DNA of 64,000 nt. It comes from Echinarachnius parma. Its lineage: Eukaryota > Echinodermata > Echinoidea > Clypeasteroida > Echinarachniidae. The notes under the pieces were generated by a model. It did not search any database and had not been told where the DNA came from. It worked only from the letters and a program-made list of their open reading frames with translations. The stretch covers positions 248,001 through 312,000 of the forward strand of contig JBAMJV010008056.1 in NCBI GenBank assembly GCA_037951105.1, written 5' to 3'. Shown one piece after another: positions 45,145-57,386 of this stretch. The position numbers were made by a program, and so were the translations under genes. Within the stretch, counting starts at the first letter, position 1, and every line of letters begins with the position of its first letter.

Positions 45145-47339
45145 GGCTTGGTACGAACAGTCACGTTCACGTCACGTTCACGTCACGTTCAGGTTCTGTA
45201 CCTTTTGTGAAACAGGTCACCCAAATCTACGAACAGTCACGTTCACGTCACGTTCAGGTTCTGTACCTTTTGTGAAAGAGGTCACCCAAATCTACGAAGT
45301 GTAGGGTAACGTGACCCAACAATTTGTTGACCTGCTATATGCAATCTACGAAAGCTCACGTAAATTGCCGCTGGCGTTTTAAAACATAACGTAAATTGTC
45401 ATTGAGAAGAGACTAATGGCAAAATAGCTGGTTCAGGGCGAAGATGTCGTATAGATTATGTGAAATGAATGAAACAAAATGTACCATTCATAGGCGTACC
45501 CATGGGGGCGGGTAGGGGGGGGGGGGGGGATGTACCCCATAAATACTGTTTTGGCTGTTTTTAATTCACTCCAAATATCTACAGCTAACCCCCCCCCCCC
45601 CCCCCCCGCTCAAAGAAATTTGGCTGACGAAATAACCCCCTCTCCTTTCCCTTTGAAAAAAAACAAAAACATGTGTGCGGCCACTGCATGCTACCATTAC
45701 TCAGTGTACTAATGATGCAGCTAATGCTAGCTGAAACTAATACAATGGAATGTACCAATATATAATGTATCGTGTATGGTGTAAGGAAAAGCGCATACAC
45801 TTATCAAAGGATGATAATGACACAGCTAGACAAATGCATGCACACCCATACACAATGGTAGCTAGTTATACCCTCCCATACACGCAAATTATACGTACAC
45901 AAAAGACAAACATGTAATAAAAACAACAACAAATGAAAGTCCCCCTTTATAAATATAGCGAAATAATTTTAACGAATAGGTTTGAGCAAAATAACTTTCT
46001 ACACGTATTGATTACTTGTGTGTGATAATAAAATTCAGTGGTGTAGCGTGGTCGGACTGATTGGGGGGCAACAAAATCACTAGCGAACCCACGATTTTTT
46101 CAAGGGGGTTTTTGTCAAAAAATGTGATGTTGGTCCAGGACCAGTCCCAAAATGTTGAACCTAGACCAGGACCAAGTAGTTGAAAAAATCCTGTCAGGGG
46201 GGGGGGGGGGGGGTGGGGGTAGGCTTAGTCGTAATATTTTTTCGAAGCCTAGACCAGGACCGGTTCCAACAGGACCAGGACCTAGCAGTTCATATAATCC
46301 TGTCAGCGGGGGGAGGGGGGGGGGGGGGGGTAGTCGTAATCGCCGCGCCTTGCACAGGTACGTTTCATTGCATTGCGTGCGTGCATATCGCATATAGTGA
46401 TCTGATGCGTCGCGACGATATCGACGAGATTCGAGAGCGAGGCCGAGGCACAGTTTGACGACGCGGCGATCGAGTAAATTGCAGGCTAGGCGCTGGATAT
46501 TTTCGATGATATAAAGTGAGAATGTGAGTTTAGTTTTGTATATCATTATACGTTTCCAGCTGTTACGAGGACATGCCATATGCCCAAGCCCAAGGCTCGA
46601 CACGGCTATGGCCCAAAGCCTGGCAGGACTTCGTAATCAAGGCTATTATATGCACTAGATATCTGCCAGTGAATTCCAGAGTGCAGTGGCAGTGCTAGCT
46701 TGCATGCTATTATGGCCGGTCTAGGCCCTAGGTAGGCCGGCTATGCTATGCAGTGGCAATCTTTGCACATGGCTCATGCAGCCAAAGCCGTGTCGAGCCT
46801 TGGGCTTGGGCATATGGCAAGTCCTCGTAACAGCTAGAAAAGAATAATGATATACCAAACTATACTCACATTCTCACTTTGTATCATCGTCATCGAAAAT
46901 ATCCGGCGCCTAGCCTGCAATTTACTCGATCGCCGCGTCGTCAAAATGTGCCTCGGCCTCGCTCTCGAATCTCGTCGATATCGTCGCGACGCATCAGATC
47001 CCTTACATACAATTTTGTGTGCGCTGCGACAAATCCTTAAACACGCAATCCCCATAGGAATTCATCGCACAAAAAGGACAAGTTGTGTCGTCGAGATATT
47101 CTGGATGACGTCATTACTAGTCTTAGTAACAAGCGCTTTCACTTTTACAAATAATGATTAAACACTCACGTCACGTTTTGGTAGACGTGACGATTCGAGT
47201 TTTACCGGCATGGAAAACGACAAATTGTTGGGTCACTTTACCGTGACTGTTCGTAGATTTGGGTGACCTGTTTCACAAAAGGTACAGAACCGTGAACGTG
47301 ACGTGAACGTGACGTGAACGTGACTGTTCGTACCAAGCC
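45145..47339. mobile_element. 2.2-kb Mutator-like element with 9-bp target duplication
   Basis: AAGGTCGCC occurs at 45136-45144 and 47340-47348. The termini GGCTTGGTACGAACAGTCAC and GTGACTGTTCGTACCAAGCC are inverted and continue with GTTCACGTCAC-type repeats and a 75-bp tandem pair containing CAGGTCACCCAAATCTACGA. A second inverted pair inside (about 46390-46640 and 46785-47010, with CCAAGCCCAAGGCTCGACAC) makes a large central palindrome. It carries poly-G repeats but no transposase frame. It lies in the 3' untranslated part of the old LINE. Confidence 0.65.
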
Positions 47340-47719
47340 AAGGTCGCCGGTATAAGCAAAAGCTTGAGCAGACGGTCAACCGAGCTAAAATAAAATGAGC
47401 TTTGAAATGTTGGCTAAGTAATACATATTACAAAAAAGAGGGGGCCATGATACTCAAATAATGCATATTTCAATTAAGATGGATATTGACAGTCCAATTC
47501 AATATAAATAGTTATAGAATTAGCATGTGAATGTCATTTTTATCAGGCTAATTATACGTACATGACAGAGATAAGAGAGAAATTAAACAAAAAGTGTGCG
47601 AGTGGTGCGTGTGTGTGCAAGTGCAAGTGTCCTCATGCGCAAACATGTTGGATCATCAAAGGTACTATGTAACGTCAGACCAAAATTTAATTTCATTTCT
47701 AGAGTTAACATATTATTTT

Positions 47720-48345
47720 CTAACCATATACATTGTACTGTGAGATAATGTGTTCTTTATGTGTAGCCTTAAATGAATAAAGAGATGTACATTGTTTAAT
47801 ATGTCCAGGTAGTGCATTCCAAATGTCTGGACAATGATATCTTATGGACTTTTGCGCATAAAATGTTTGAGCAACTATAGAAATATATTCAATAACAATA
47901 TAAATAACCTGATCAAAGTGTGTTTGGTAAGCACATGAATGTATAAAACACGTTTTATCTAAATTAACGGACAATGTATTGCATTTAAACCATGTTGAAA
48001 CTTTAACTACGGTAATTTATAATTGAGAGTATAAATGGAGTATTTAAACAGTTATGGGAGTAAAATGTGCTAGTGTCATCTGCGAAAAGTACAAAAGTAA
48101 GAAGTGGTGATGATTTTACTATGTCATTAATTTAAATAATAAAAAGAAGGGGGCCTTAAATTGATCCTTGTGGAACACCACATAACACATTTGATTAAGG
48201 GGGAATTTACTTGACTGAAATTATAAAAATTGCATTAAATTAGCTAAATAATTCTTAAAACATTTTAATGCTATGCCTCGAGTATCATAATAAGTAAGTT
48301 TTTGTAACAAAATGTCATGATTCATAAATCCATAAATGCCCCGTC
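47720..48345 (-). pseudogene. LINE reverse transcriptase C-terminal relic
   Basis: Recoverable blocks on the - strand, in order: NHDILLQKLTYYDTRGIALK, KNYLANLMQF, CGVPQGSI, FADDTST, and an 84-codon open end containing KSIRYHCPDIWNALPGH and FKATHKEHI, the usual C-terminus of LINE polyproteins. Frameshifts and stops separate the blocks. The palm catalytic residues of the FADD box are still readable. Confidence 0.65.
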
Positions 48346-48394
48346 TGTCTGTCTGTCCGGCGTCCGTCCGTCAGTCCGTGACCCTTACACAAAT

Positions 48395-49925
48395 TTGAAT
48401 AACTTTCCAACCCTGCATCTGTTTGTAACCAAACTTGATTGTTAGATGCCCTACACTGCCCTCCATCATATGCTGGGTCAAATGTCACATAAGTAGGTCA
48501 AAGGTCAAATGGGGTCAAATGTGAAAGTTTACCTGTGAGAGCCTATTAGGGTTGATAACTTTCCAACCCTCCATCTGTTTGTAACCAAACTTGATTGGTA
48601 CGTGCCCTATATTAGCATCCATGATATTATGAGGTCAAAGGTCACGTAAGTAGGTCAAAGGTCAAATGAGGTCCAATGGGATATTTTACTTGCAAGAGTC
48701 TATTAGGGTTGATTACTTTCCAACCCTGCATATGTTTGTAACCAAACTTGATTGGTAGATGCTCTACATTGGCCTCCATGATATTCTGGGTTCGAATGTC
48801 ACATAAGTAGGTCAAAGGTCAAATGGGGTCAAATATAAAAGTTTACCTATAAGAGTCTATTAGGGTTGATAACTTTCTAACCCTGCATCTGTTTGTAACC
48901 AAACTTGATTGGTAGATACATTGGCCTCTATGATATTCTGGGGTAAAATGTGACATAAGTTGGTGAAAGGTCAAATGAGGTCCAATGTGACATTTTACCT
49001 GCACTATTACGGTTGATAACTTTCCAACCCTGCATCTGTTTGTAACCAAACTTGATTGGCAGATGCCCTACATTAGCCTCCAAGATATTCTGGGGTCAAA
49101 GATTACATAAGTAGGTCAAAGGTCAAATGGGGTCAAATGTTAAAGTTAACCTGTAAGAGTATATTTGGGTTGATAACTTTCCAACCCTACATCTGTTTGT
49201 AACCAAACTTGATTGGTACGTGTCCTTTTTTAGACTCCATTATATTCTGGGGTCAAAGGTCACATAAGTAGGTCAAAGGTCAAATTGGGTCAAATGTGAA
49301 AGTTTACCTGTAAGAGTCTATTAGGGTTGATAACTTTCTAACCCTGCATCTATTTGTAACCAAACTTGATTGGCAGATGCCCTACATTAGCCTCCATGAT
49401 ATTCTGGGGTCAAAGATTACATAAGTAGGTCAAAGGTCAAATGGGGTCAAATGTTAAAGTTAACCTGTAAGAGTATATTTGGGTTGATAACTTTCCAACC
49501 CTACATCTGTTTGTAACCAAACTTGATTGGTACGTGTCCTTTTTTAGACTCCATTATATTCTGGGGTCAAAGGTCACATAAGTAGGTCAAAGGTCAAATT
49601 GGGTCAAATGTGAAAGTTTACCTGTAAGAGTCTATTAGGGTTGATAACTTTCCTACCCTGCATCTATTTGTAACCAAACTTGATTGGTAGGTGCCCTATA
49701 TATGAATCCATGATATTCTGGGGTCAAAGGTCACGTAAGTAAGTCAAAGGTAAAATGAGGTCCAATGTGAAATTTTACCTGCAATAGTCTATTAGGGTTG
49801 ATAACTTTCCAACCCTCCATCTGTTTGTAACCGAACTTGATTGGCAGATGCCCTACATTAGCCTCCATGATAGTATTGGGTCAAAGGTCACAAAAGTAGG
49901 TCAAAGGTCAAATGGGGTCAAATGT
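48395..49925 (+). repeat. Satellite array of about 155-bp units with DR1 motifs (10 units)
   Basis: Each unit has GTTGATAACTTTCCAACCC, CATCTGTTTGTAACCAAAC, TTGATTGGTAGATGCCCTAC, GATATTCTGGGGTCAAAGGT, CACATAAGTAGGTCAAAGGT and CAAATGGGGTCAAATG. Eight of ten units keep a perfect AGGTCAAAGGTCA; two are degenerate (near 48960 and 49738). Two neighbouring blocks (around 49080-49310 and 49385-49620) are almost identical, suggesting recent unequal exchange. It interrupts the old LINE. Confidence 0.75.
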
Positions 49926-49959
49926 TGCATGAATGCACGCAAGTGGGCAAGACACTTTA

Positions 49960-50105
49960 AGGCTATCGCCTTGTTTATAAATAGGGATCACTTTGGCTAT
50001 CTTTAAAGCCCAAGTCCAGTTTCGGGAAAGTAGCCGAATACATCTATATTGATCAATATTGTTGAATATGTATTGAAATAGGGCTTGTGTGGTAAAATCC
50101 AAACC
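49960..50105 (-). pseudogene. LINE reverse transcriptase N-terminal relic
   Basis: The - strand frame contains TTQALFQYIFNNIDQ followed by ALKIAKVIPIYKQGDS, the start of the reverse transcriptase fingers region. A frameshift lies just before the second block. It is continuous in orientation with the relic at 47720-48345 on the far side of the satellite array. Confidence 0.6.
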
Positions 50106-51079
50106 TAAGCATCGTTAAATACAGAAATATCGGAAGAAATCCAATAACTGCCTGTGAAATTCATAAATCCACCGCCCGTTCAGACCTGTCAGCGCCGCTA
50201 GCGCTGGGGGAGATATCGACAAGCTAGGGACAAGCCCGTATAGCGCGACAACTCGTGTACACCTCGTGGTCGTAATACACGAAGCGTATGAGCGATTCCG
50301 CGATGGCGATATCTATCCCGGGTGGGATAGATATGATAATTTACCAAATATATCAATTAGTAGGCGGTTTCTTGGCCAAATTTGGATAATCCTATATTAG
50401 TACAATTATATTCTTTCACATTATTGGTAATAAGAGCTTCCATTTCATTTTTTTGAGAGGGGGCCGTTTCCAAAACTGGCCTTTATTTTTAAAGAGTCCG
50501 GGAAAATGCCTTTCGAAAGTGATAAATTACAAATATGAACTAGAGGAGAGGCCAAACAATGAATAATCTTTTTAAAGAAATATACTTATTTCATCATAAC
50601 CATAAGATCTACTCATCTTAAGAGATCAAACTATATAAAATATTTCATTTTCATTAATTGGCCTACAAAATAGTGAATTTTCATTGCCATCAAATAAAAT
50701 TAATCCCTAAAGTTAGCATTTGAATGTATTATTGAGGCTAAATTGGACCAGTATTAAGAAATAAATTATTAAAAGCAGTAGCAATTGAATGTGAATCAGT
50801 AATTTCAACTTTCAACTATTACATCTGAGCATACTTTCTTTTTACTTTTTAACGATCATTAATATTTGTCCATAGTACCTTTACATTCCCTTCATTATAT
50901 TATATTTCATTTGAATAATACCATTTACGTGATACACGAATTAAAGTCGTTAATCCATTTCTATAATGCTTATATATATCTTTATTCTGACTGGTTTGTT
51001 TACACAATGATATTTTATACAAACGATTGCGATTAAAAAATGATTACATTAACCCCTGAGTGATCCACGGCTGTTTTAT
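50106..51079. other. Decayed LINE interior and inserted unique DNA
   Basis: 50110-50345 is less AT-rich and contains the palindrome ATCTATCCCGGGTGGGATAGAT, perhaps a small insertion. 50400-51079 reads as decayed LINE linker on the - strand, ending with the QPWITQGLM word (about 51035-51070). Confidence 0.4.
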
Positions 51080-51250
51080 ACTTCATTGTTGATATGTGCA
51101 AAAAGTGATAAATTGTTGATACACTGTATATTGTTGTTATCTGATAAAAATTATGTCCAGAGGGTATTGTGTGAACATTTCAAGTCAAATGGACGTTATA
51201 TGGCCGAGTAATGAGCAAAAATGCAATGTGATATTCACAAACTCATTGCA
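51080..51250. repeat. Dispersed repeat, copy 1
   Basis: TTGATATGTGCAAAAAGT, TGGACGTTATATGGCCGAGT and AATGAGCA match the sequence at 63869-64000 in the same orientation. The nature of the repeat is unknown. Confidence 0.55.
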
Positions 51251-54200
51251 CTAAATTTGTACACGGTTTTCGCGATCCGTTGGATGATTTAACATCTGAA
51301 AATTTCAATCGTAAATATCTTTTTAACGGAAAGGAATTTGAAAAACCGAAACCTGTCCCATGATTTTTTATTGTTGATACGAATGCAACAAAGTATGAAG
51401 GAACCGCTAGAATTGCAATTGTATTTTGAGGATTTGGACAATGTTACTAAGTCCCTCTAATGAATGGCATATTCTTATCTATATCAAAGGAGAGTTTATG
51501 CAAAAAATGGAATCATAATTAGGTTGACGTCTTTCGGCCGAAAAGTGAAAATTATTAATAGATTACATTAACATTTCAAAAGAAAGAACATTTCTATTCA
51601 AACTTCGAGCATTTTAATTATACATAGAAAACTATACACATGCGCATTCAAAAGTGCATCTGATTCTCTCAAGTCTATGATGAGTAAGTTGATGACACAG
51701 TGATACATTTTGCTAGTTTAATTTCACTTAAAAAGATAATACAAGCATTTTATATAATTTAAAAGACGTCATTGTAATTATGATTCCATTTTTGTTGTGG
51801 TTATGCATGCAACAAATACTAAATGAAACTATGGACACGTGAGTGTACAGATGCCAATGTACATGTGCATATAAGCACAAAACATGGGACCAGAAATTAA
51901 AAATGGCCGTCAACCTGTGTAATGCGACCACCTGTCTATAGCGATCACTTTTCGCCGATCTCTTGAGCGGTCGCTATAGAGAGGTTTGACTGTATTTTTT
52001 ATTTCTTCACCGATTGTGCTCATATTTTCAGGGACTATTCATCCTATTTAGTGTCTTATACTGCACACAACAATTCGTACGGATGTCATTATCCTTTAAA
52101 CGTTATTTGCCGGACTGCATGATCATTATGTCATGCGCCTCGAGCGTCGAAAGACGGTACGTGCGCTATATAAGTAGCCACCATTATTATTGTATTATTA
52201 TTTAGTGTTATTCACCTAGTCTTAAGCAATGTATTTGATGACAACCGTTTTCAAACACTTGCATAACGTATGCACTTATTCTGGCACAGTGTTTGTATAA
52301 TATACGTATATATTAATATTGTCACTATCTTGATCGATATGGCAAAGGTGTTTTTTATATTTCATTTTGCCTATGGGGAACCGAGTGGGCTATGTACAAA
52401 GTCTATGGGGATTTCAGAATCTGGTATGGAACGGGTTAATTGATTAATGTGTTAACGGTGGTTGTAGTACTGTTATCTAATTATTGTATTATATGAACAC
52501 AATTTCTTTGTACGTTTAATTAATGTTGATGTTCCTGGAAGGATGGGAACGCGTTTCCTTAGCACTGTCCGCGCCTAATAGGCGACTTGCTGGAATACTA
52601 CATAGGGAGTGGAAAATGTAGACTTAATGTGCATGAATGATTGCAGTGTGTATCCGTTGACCGGGGTAATAATAATCGTGTAAAGCGTTATGATCCCCAC
52701 GGGAATAGCGCTATATAAATAACAGTTATTATTAATATGTATTATGTTTGTAAATACCGTTGCATTTGTTGTACATGTCACTGCTAAAATTTAGCTTTGA
52801 GCTACGAATGTGCTTTTTGAATAAAAATACCCTTATTATTATATTGAGTAAAACTACAAGTCCAATTATACCACAAGTATAATTATTTACATCAATTTGA
52901 CGAAATTAAAATGTTGACAGTACTGTTATAAAGAATTTGAGGATCACTTATCCTTTCTATTACAAATGTATGTTTGTCGTATTTTCAGGGGGGCTGAGGT
53001 CTTTTGCCCGAATTGTCTAATGATCCTCGCCGCGTTGTTGCCCGTAAGTAAGTAAGATCAAAATATTGTTTTTCATTGTGACGTCATAACAGAGGCATAC
53101 CATAAATTCGTGCGTGATAATTGTGAAGTTCGCGCCCGCGCATTATTATGAATGAATTTACGCTAATATTACCATGGCAGCCAGTCGAATTAACATAACA
53201 ATCGGTGGTTCTCTTCATTAAAAATTTGGCCAACTTCCATTTTGAGTTGGGGGGGCCTGTATCCAGTGGTGTATATCGATGTTCGAGACTCGTAGTTTGG
53301 GTTGACCTCATGACCGAGATATGCTTCCGGTGTGAAAACAAGTCATGTGAGTGCGCGTGACCTCAAATGAGAAAGGCGCGCACACTACTTCCGGTTTTAA
53401 TTCTTAAGAATTGAAACTCTCGAGAATTGGCATCGTTTGAACACACATTTTGCAATTCTTAAGAGTTGCAATTCTTAAAGGGGACCACCGGGCAAATAAC
53501 AACACATTACTTTATGTTTTGGTTCTGTTTTGTGATATCAAATAGATACCCAACATTTTACAAAGGGTTGTGTAATTCATAAACAAAGCAATTAATTTCC
53601 ACCACTTACGGAACCACTAGTATGTCCTGGTTCCTGGTTTGCGAGTGCGCCAATGCTATTCACGCGTACGTTTGTAGGCAATGTAATCCCGGGCGATTCG
53701 CTTGCTGCACCCGCAGTAGTCTACTCAATTCAGACCGCATGAACGCATGCTTTAGAATGGTGATGCGTTTTCCAATTATATATTTTTTTCTGAAAACCTA
53801 TTTGTGTGAACTTGTTGATGGAATGGAATACTAAAGATGTTACCTTTCTATAATAAGAATATTAGATTTGGGTGCGCGCGCGCTCGTGTAAGTGTGTGTG
53901 TGTATGTGTGTGTGCATCTATACGAGATTGACCCTCGTCAAGCCTGTAGCAAGGGGTGCTTCAGGTTCCTCCCCTCTCCCCCCGAAAAAAACCGTCCACT
54001 TTACATTGGTCCCGACGATCTTAAATAGTCTTGACTGCGAAACAAAAAATTACGACTAAGCCCCCCCCCCCCCCCCCCAACAAAAAAGGCCACCCTGACC
54101 CTAATCCTAACTTTTAATTGGTCTCGACCGTCTCAAATGGTCTTGGCTGCGAAACAAATATTGACGACGGATCCCCCCCCCCCTCTTTTAGAGAGGACTT

Positions 54201-54652
54201 TTAACCAATTCCCTCGGTCTTGACAAGTTTTTGCAGGCGTTCTCGGCCGGCAAAACAGTTGGAGAACACCTCCCCCACCCCCCCCCCCCCCCCCCCCCCC
54301 CACTGAGAGGACTTTCAGCCAGTTGACTTGTTCTCGAAATATTTCGGCAGGTGGTCTCGGCCGCGAAAAAATTCCCCCCCCCCCCCTCCCCCAGATGTAA
54401 GAACCTGTCTACGCCACCGATATAATTAAATAAGTTGCTGCACTTTTGCAAGAGAGACGGAGAGATCAAACACAATATGTAGGGTCTATATTCAGTTAGC
54501 CATAGACATGCGCGTGGACAAAACTCAATTGATTTTGGCAATTTTTCATACGAAATTGTGCATTTGATGATTTGTTAAAATGATGATTATATATAGATAA
54601 CATCAATTTTTTTGATTTTTGATATTTTGATTTTTTTCGAAGTAGTCTTTAA
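51251..54652. other. Non-coding interval with SINE tails and poly-C runs
   Basis: Contents: 51925-51993, a palindrome-like segment (TCTATAGCGATCACTTTTCG and GAGCGGTCGCTATAGAGAGG); SINE-type 3' ends at about 52130-52200 (GCGCTATATAAGTAGC then TTATTATT) and 52650-52745 (GGGAATAGCGCTATATAAAT); a LINE/SINE-like A+T segment to 53000; AATTCTTAAGAATTG-type palindromes at 53395-53480; C runs at 54061, 54278 and 54374 separated by a repeated GGTCTCG/GGCCGCGAAA segment. No supported gene. Confidence 0.4.
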
Positions 54653-54721
54653 AGGGGTAGTTTAGTTTTGGTACAGAGGGCGCTGCTCATCACAATTTTG
54701 TTGTGAGGTACCCCTACCCCT
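54653..54721. mobile_element. Minimal 69-bp TTAA MITE
   Basis: AGGGGTAGTTTAGTTTTGGT, then AGAGGGCGCTGCTCATCAC, then directly the right end CCCCTACCCCT, with TTAA at 54649-54652 and 54722-54725. It keeps both termini but has lost almost all of the 370-570 bp interior seen in its relatives. Confidence 0.6.
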
Positions 54722-54832
54722 TTAAGCATTTATTGTATTTTTCTAAAAAGTCAAAATTTCCCTCCGGCCGGTGGACTTATGAATACAATATCTTTAAATC
54801 AAATTGTACAACTATGTGAGCATTTGATTTGA

Positions 54833-55490
54833 AATGATTCTCATGTTTTATGTTTTATTCAATGAACTTTCAAATGGAATTAAAACCAACCAATTTAGTG
54901 CCAAGGGGAATTTCGGGAATTACCAGAGGCTCATGTATACCTTTAATGGAATGATACGTTTTTTTAGAACCATTATAATTTTAAGACAAGATAACGTGAC
55001 GTCACTTCTTCAGTTATACCGGCAACATTACCTTTGGTGTACCCCAGGGATCGATTTTGGGTCATATTTTATTGTTGATTGATGAAAATAATTTTAAATG
55101 TTCTTCTCATATATTGCAGTTTAAAATGTTTGCTGATGATACTAGTGCTTTTGGTAAACAAAGGTCTTTATATTTTTTTACAAATATAATTAATTTTGAA
55201 AAAGGTTCATAATGTTTTTGTACGCAATTAACTTGCCTTAATACTCGGAAAACTGAGGTAATAGAAAGAGTAATTTAAAATTATGGGTGTCACTTATGAG
55301 GAAGATTTTAAATGGAAGAATCATGTTAATAGTATTTTGTGTACAATCTCTAGAAATATTGGTATTATGAATAGAATGAAGGACTTTCTCCCAGAACATG
55401 TATTTATATTGTTTTATAATTCATTGATACTCCCGTATTTGAGTTATTGTAATATAAATTGGGGTTCATGCATCAAATATTTGTAAGATA
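54833..55490 (+). pseudogene. LINE reverse transcriptase relic
   Basis: From 55036 the frame reads GVPQGSILG and, 32 codons from the start, KMFADDTSAFG, then breaks at a TAA near 55210. A second frame from 55283 (67 codons) continues with TYEEDFKWKNHVNSIL and ILPYLSYCNINWGS, the thumb region. The sequence before 55036 is frameshifted. It differs from the two other LINEs in the window and is clearly inactive. Confidence 0.65.
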
Positions 55491-56005
55491 TAATATAGTT
55501 ATAGTATAAATAGTGCTAATCATCATGGCTAAAGTGCTCGACTAAATAAATAGGAGCAATTATATATGCAATAATATTCAATATGACTTCATTACAGCTA
55601 CAACGTTGTTTCGTAGGCACAATGAAAAACGCAGTATCTGACATTTTTGTCATGTGCCCACTCTTCAGGTTAGAGTAAAATAGAATATGTAAAAAAAAAT
55701 ACAAACATATCGGTTTTAGACTCATTTCACAATTTTCATCTCAGCACATACTAGGCCCTGTTTTCGAAATGTAAAATACGCCCTAACCATAATTTGAGTG
55801 TATGCATGTACTATTACCTTAACGAAATGCTACAAGTTCATTTTAAAGCACTTTTTAGTCAGAATGTTGATGTTCACTTATATAATACAAGGACTAAATG
55901 TGAGTATCGCTCAAACAATGGCCAATCAACATTTGTATAATTTTATATTTGACAAATATTATTGAATTCTTAACCATCTGAAAATAAAGAAAGCAAAACT
56001 CTTAA
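55491..56005. other. AT-rich non-coding interval
   Basis: No gene or recognisable repeat between the LINE relic and the next TTAA MITE. Confidence 0.4.
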
Positions 56006-56541
56006 AGGGGTAGTACAGTTTTGGTAAGGCTGAACTTTAGTAACCAAAACCTGCACAATAACATTACAAACTAATAGTTATAACTCCCCCATGCTCAACA
56101 TGTATACAACATTACAAACGACCGAGTAAAAGGCCTGTTATCATTCAAAAAGAGCCATTAAAACACAAGAGGGCGCCTTCTAAAATGGCATTGGATTAAA
56201 CCATTTTTCATTCAAAAATATGCATGTGATGTTTTGTTGATAAAATTATTAAATAGAGAGATCATCAACAAATATTTAAAAACCGCTTTTGAAAATTGCT
56301 GAAAAGGTGTAAGTATTTGTTATTGTTTTTAAATCATCGAATAAATTTGGGGCCCACATTATTTTATTACGATAGGATATATTTGTTAATATTTCAGCCT
56401 TTTCTGAACCGATTTTGTCCAAATAAAGTTTATTCTGCCATTAAAATGTCATGTTCTTTCAGATTCGACATTCAGTTTTTCATTACCTCACAAAAGCATT
56501 GTGATGTGTAGCGCCCTCTCTACCAAAACTGAACTACACCG
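56006..56541. mobile_element. 536-bp TTAA MITE
   Basis: AGGGGTAGTACAGTTTTGGT at the left and CTACCAAAACTGAACTACAC at the right are inverted; TTAA lies at 56002-56005 and 56542-56545. The interior words CATTAAAATGTCATGTTCTTT and GCGCCCTCTCTACC match the other family members in opposite orientation. Confidence 0.65.
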
Positions 56542-56545
56542 TTAA

Positions 56546-57244
56546 CACTTTTAAATCCAAACTCAAAGATTATTTAATGAAGTATTTGTAGATTCTTGTA
56601 CATTTATGATAGCATTTTGCCAGGTTATGAGTTGTTGTATTTTGTGAACATTGTATATACTTTAAATGAATTGTGGAAATAAAATAAAATAAAATTAAAT
56701 TAAATAGTCTCCAACAGTTTTTAAAATGAGTGAAATGGGGCAAGAAAACTGTCGTTTGTTGCCAAATGTGCTGTGTACATCGTACTTCATATATTTGCCA
56801 AATGGCCAATCAAACACAAAATTGTGACGTCAAGTCTGTATGAGATCGATATTAATGATGGCATGCAGAGCCATTCCTAATATCAACATGTTCTAGTTCA
56901 AAATGTTAGAATAAGCCGTATTGCCAAAGGTGCTACTTCCATCGATTGTGGGTAATATTATTGAGGGGACATGTTCACTAACGATACCGATTTACTTTAT
57001 GGAGCTCCTAAAAATCAGTATAGGTGTTATCAGGAGACATCTCATCGTGACAAAGTACTGCATGCATAATATTTGCGCAGCGTACTTTGTCATGATACGA
57101 TATCTGATGATAACACATCACATTATAATGATTTTTATGAGCTCCAGAATTAAATCGAATTGATTTGTTGACTCAATAAGATGATGTTTACAATAAATGT
57201 ATTTGTTTTCCTGCTGAAGATGTCTCACCAAAGTCAAATACAAT
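56546..57244. other. AT-rich non-coding interval
   Basis: Includes AAATAAAATAAAATAAAATT low-complexity sequence near 56680 and an inverted pair around 57010-57110 (ATCAGTATAGGTGTTATCAG / CTGATGATAACAC). No gene. Confidence 0.35.
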
Positions 57245-57321
57245 TTAATGTTGGTTTGAGCATACTGCTTGTACTACTTCTACTACTAATAATAAAAAAA
57301 ATATTACTACTACTACTACTT

Positions 57322-57386
<65 letters not shown>

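Larger units (their letters stand above)
44947..51090 (-). mobile_element. Old LINE on - strand, interrupted by two large insertions
   Basis: 3' tail at 44947-44960 (TTTTTTTCATTTC as read on +), 3' untranslated part to 45144 and again 47340-47719, reverse transcriptase C-terminal half at 47720-48345, then a satellite array (48395-49925), then upstream reverse transcriptase and linker pieces at 49960-51090. Marks on the - strand are QPWITQGLM (near 51060), ALKIAKVIPIYKQGD (near 50000), NHDILLQKL (near 48330), GVPQGSI (near 48175) and FADDT (near 48070). Stops and frameshifts are frequent, so this is a dead copy. About 90 residues expected between the last two blocks are missing at the array. 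Confidence 0.6.
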
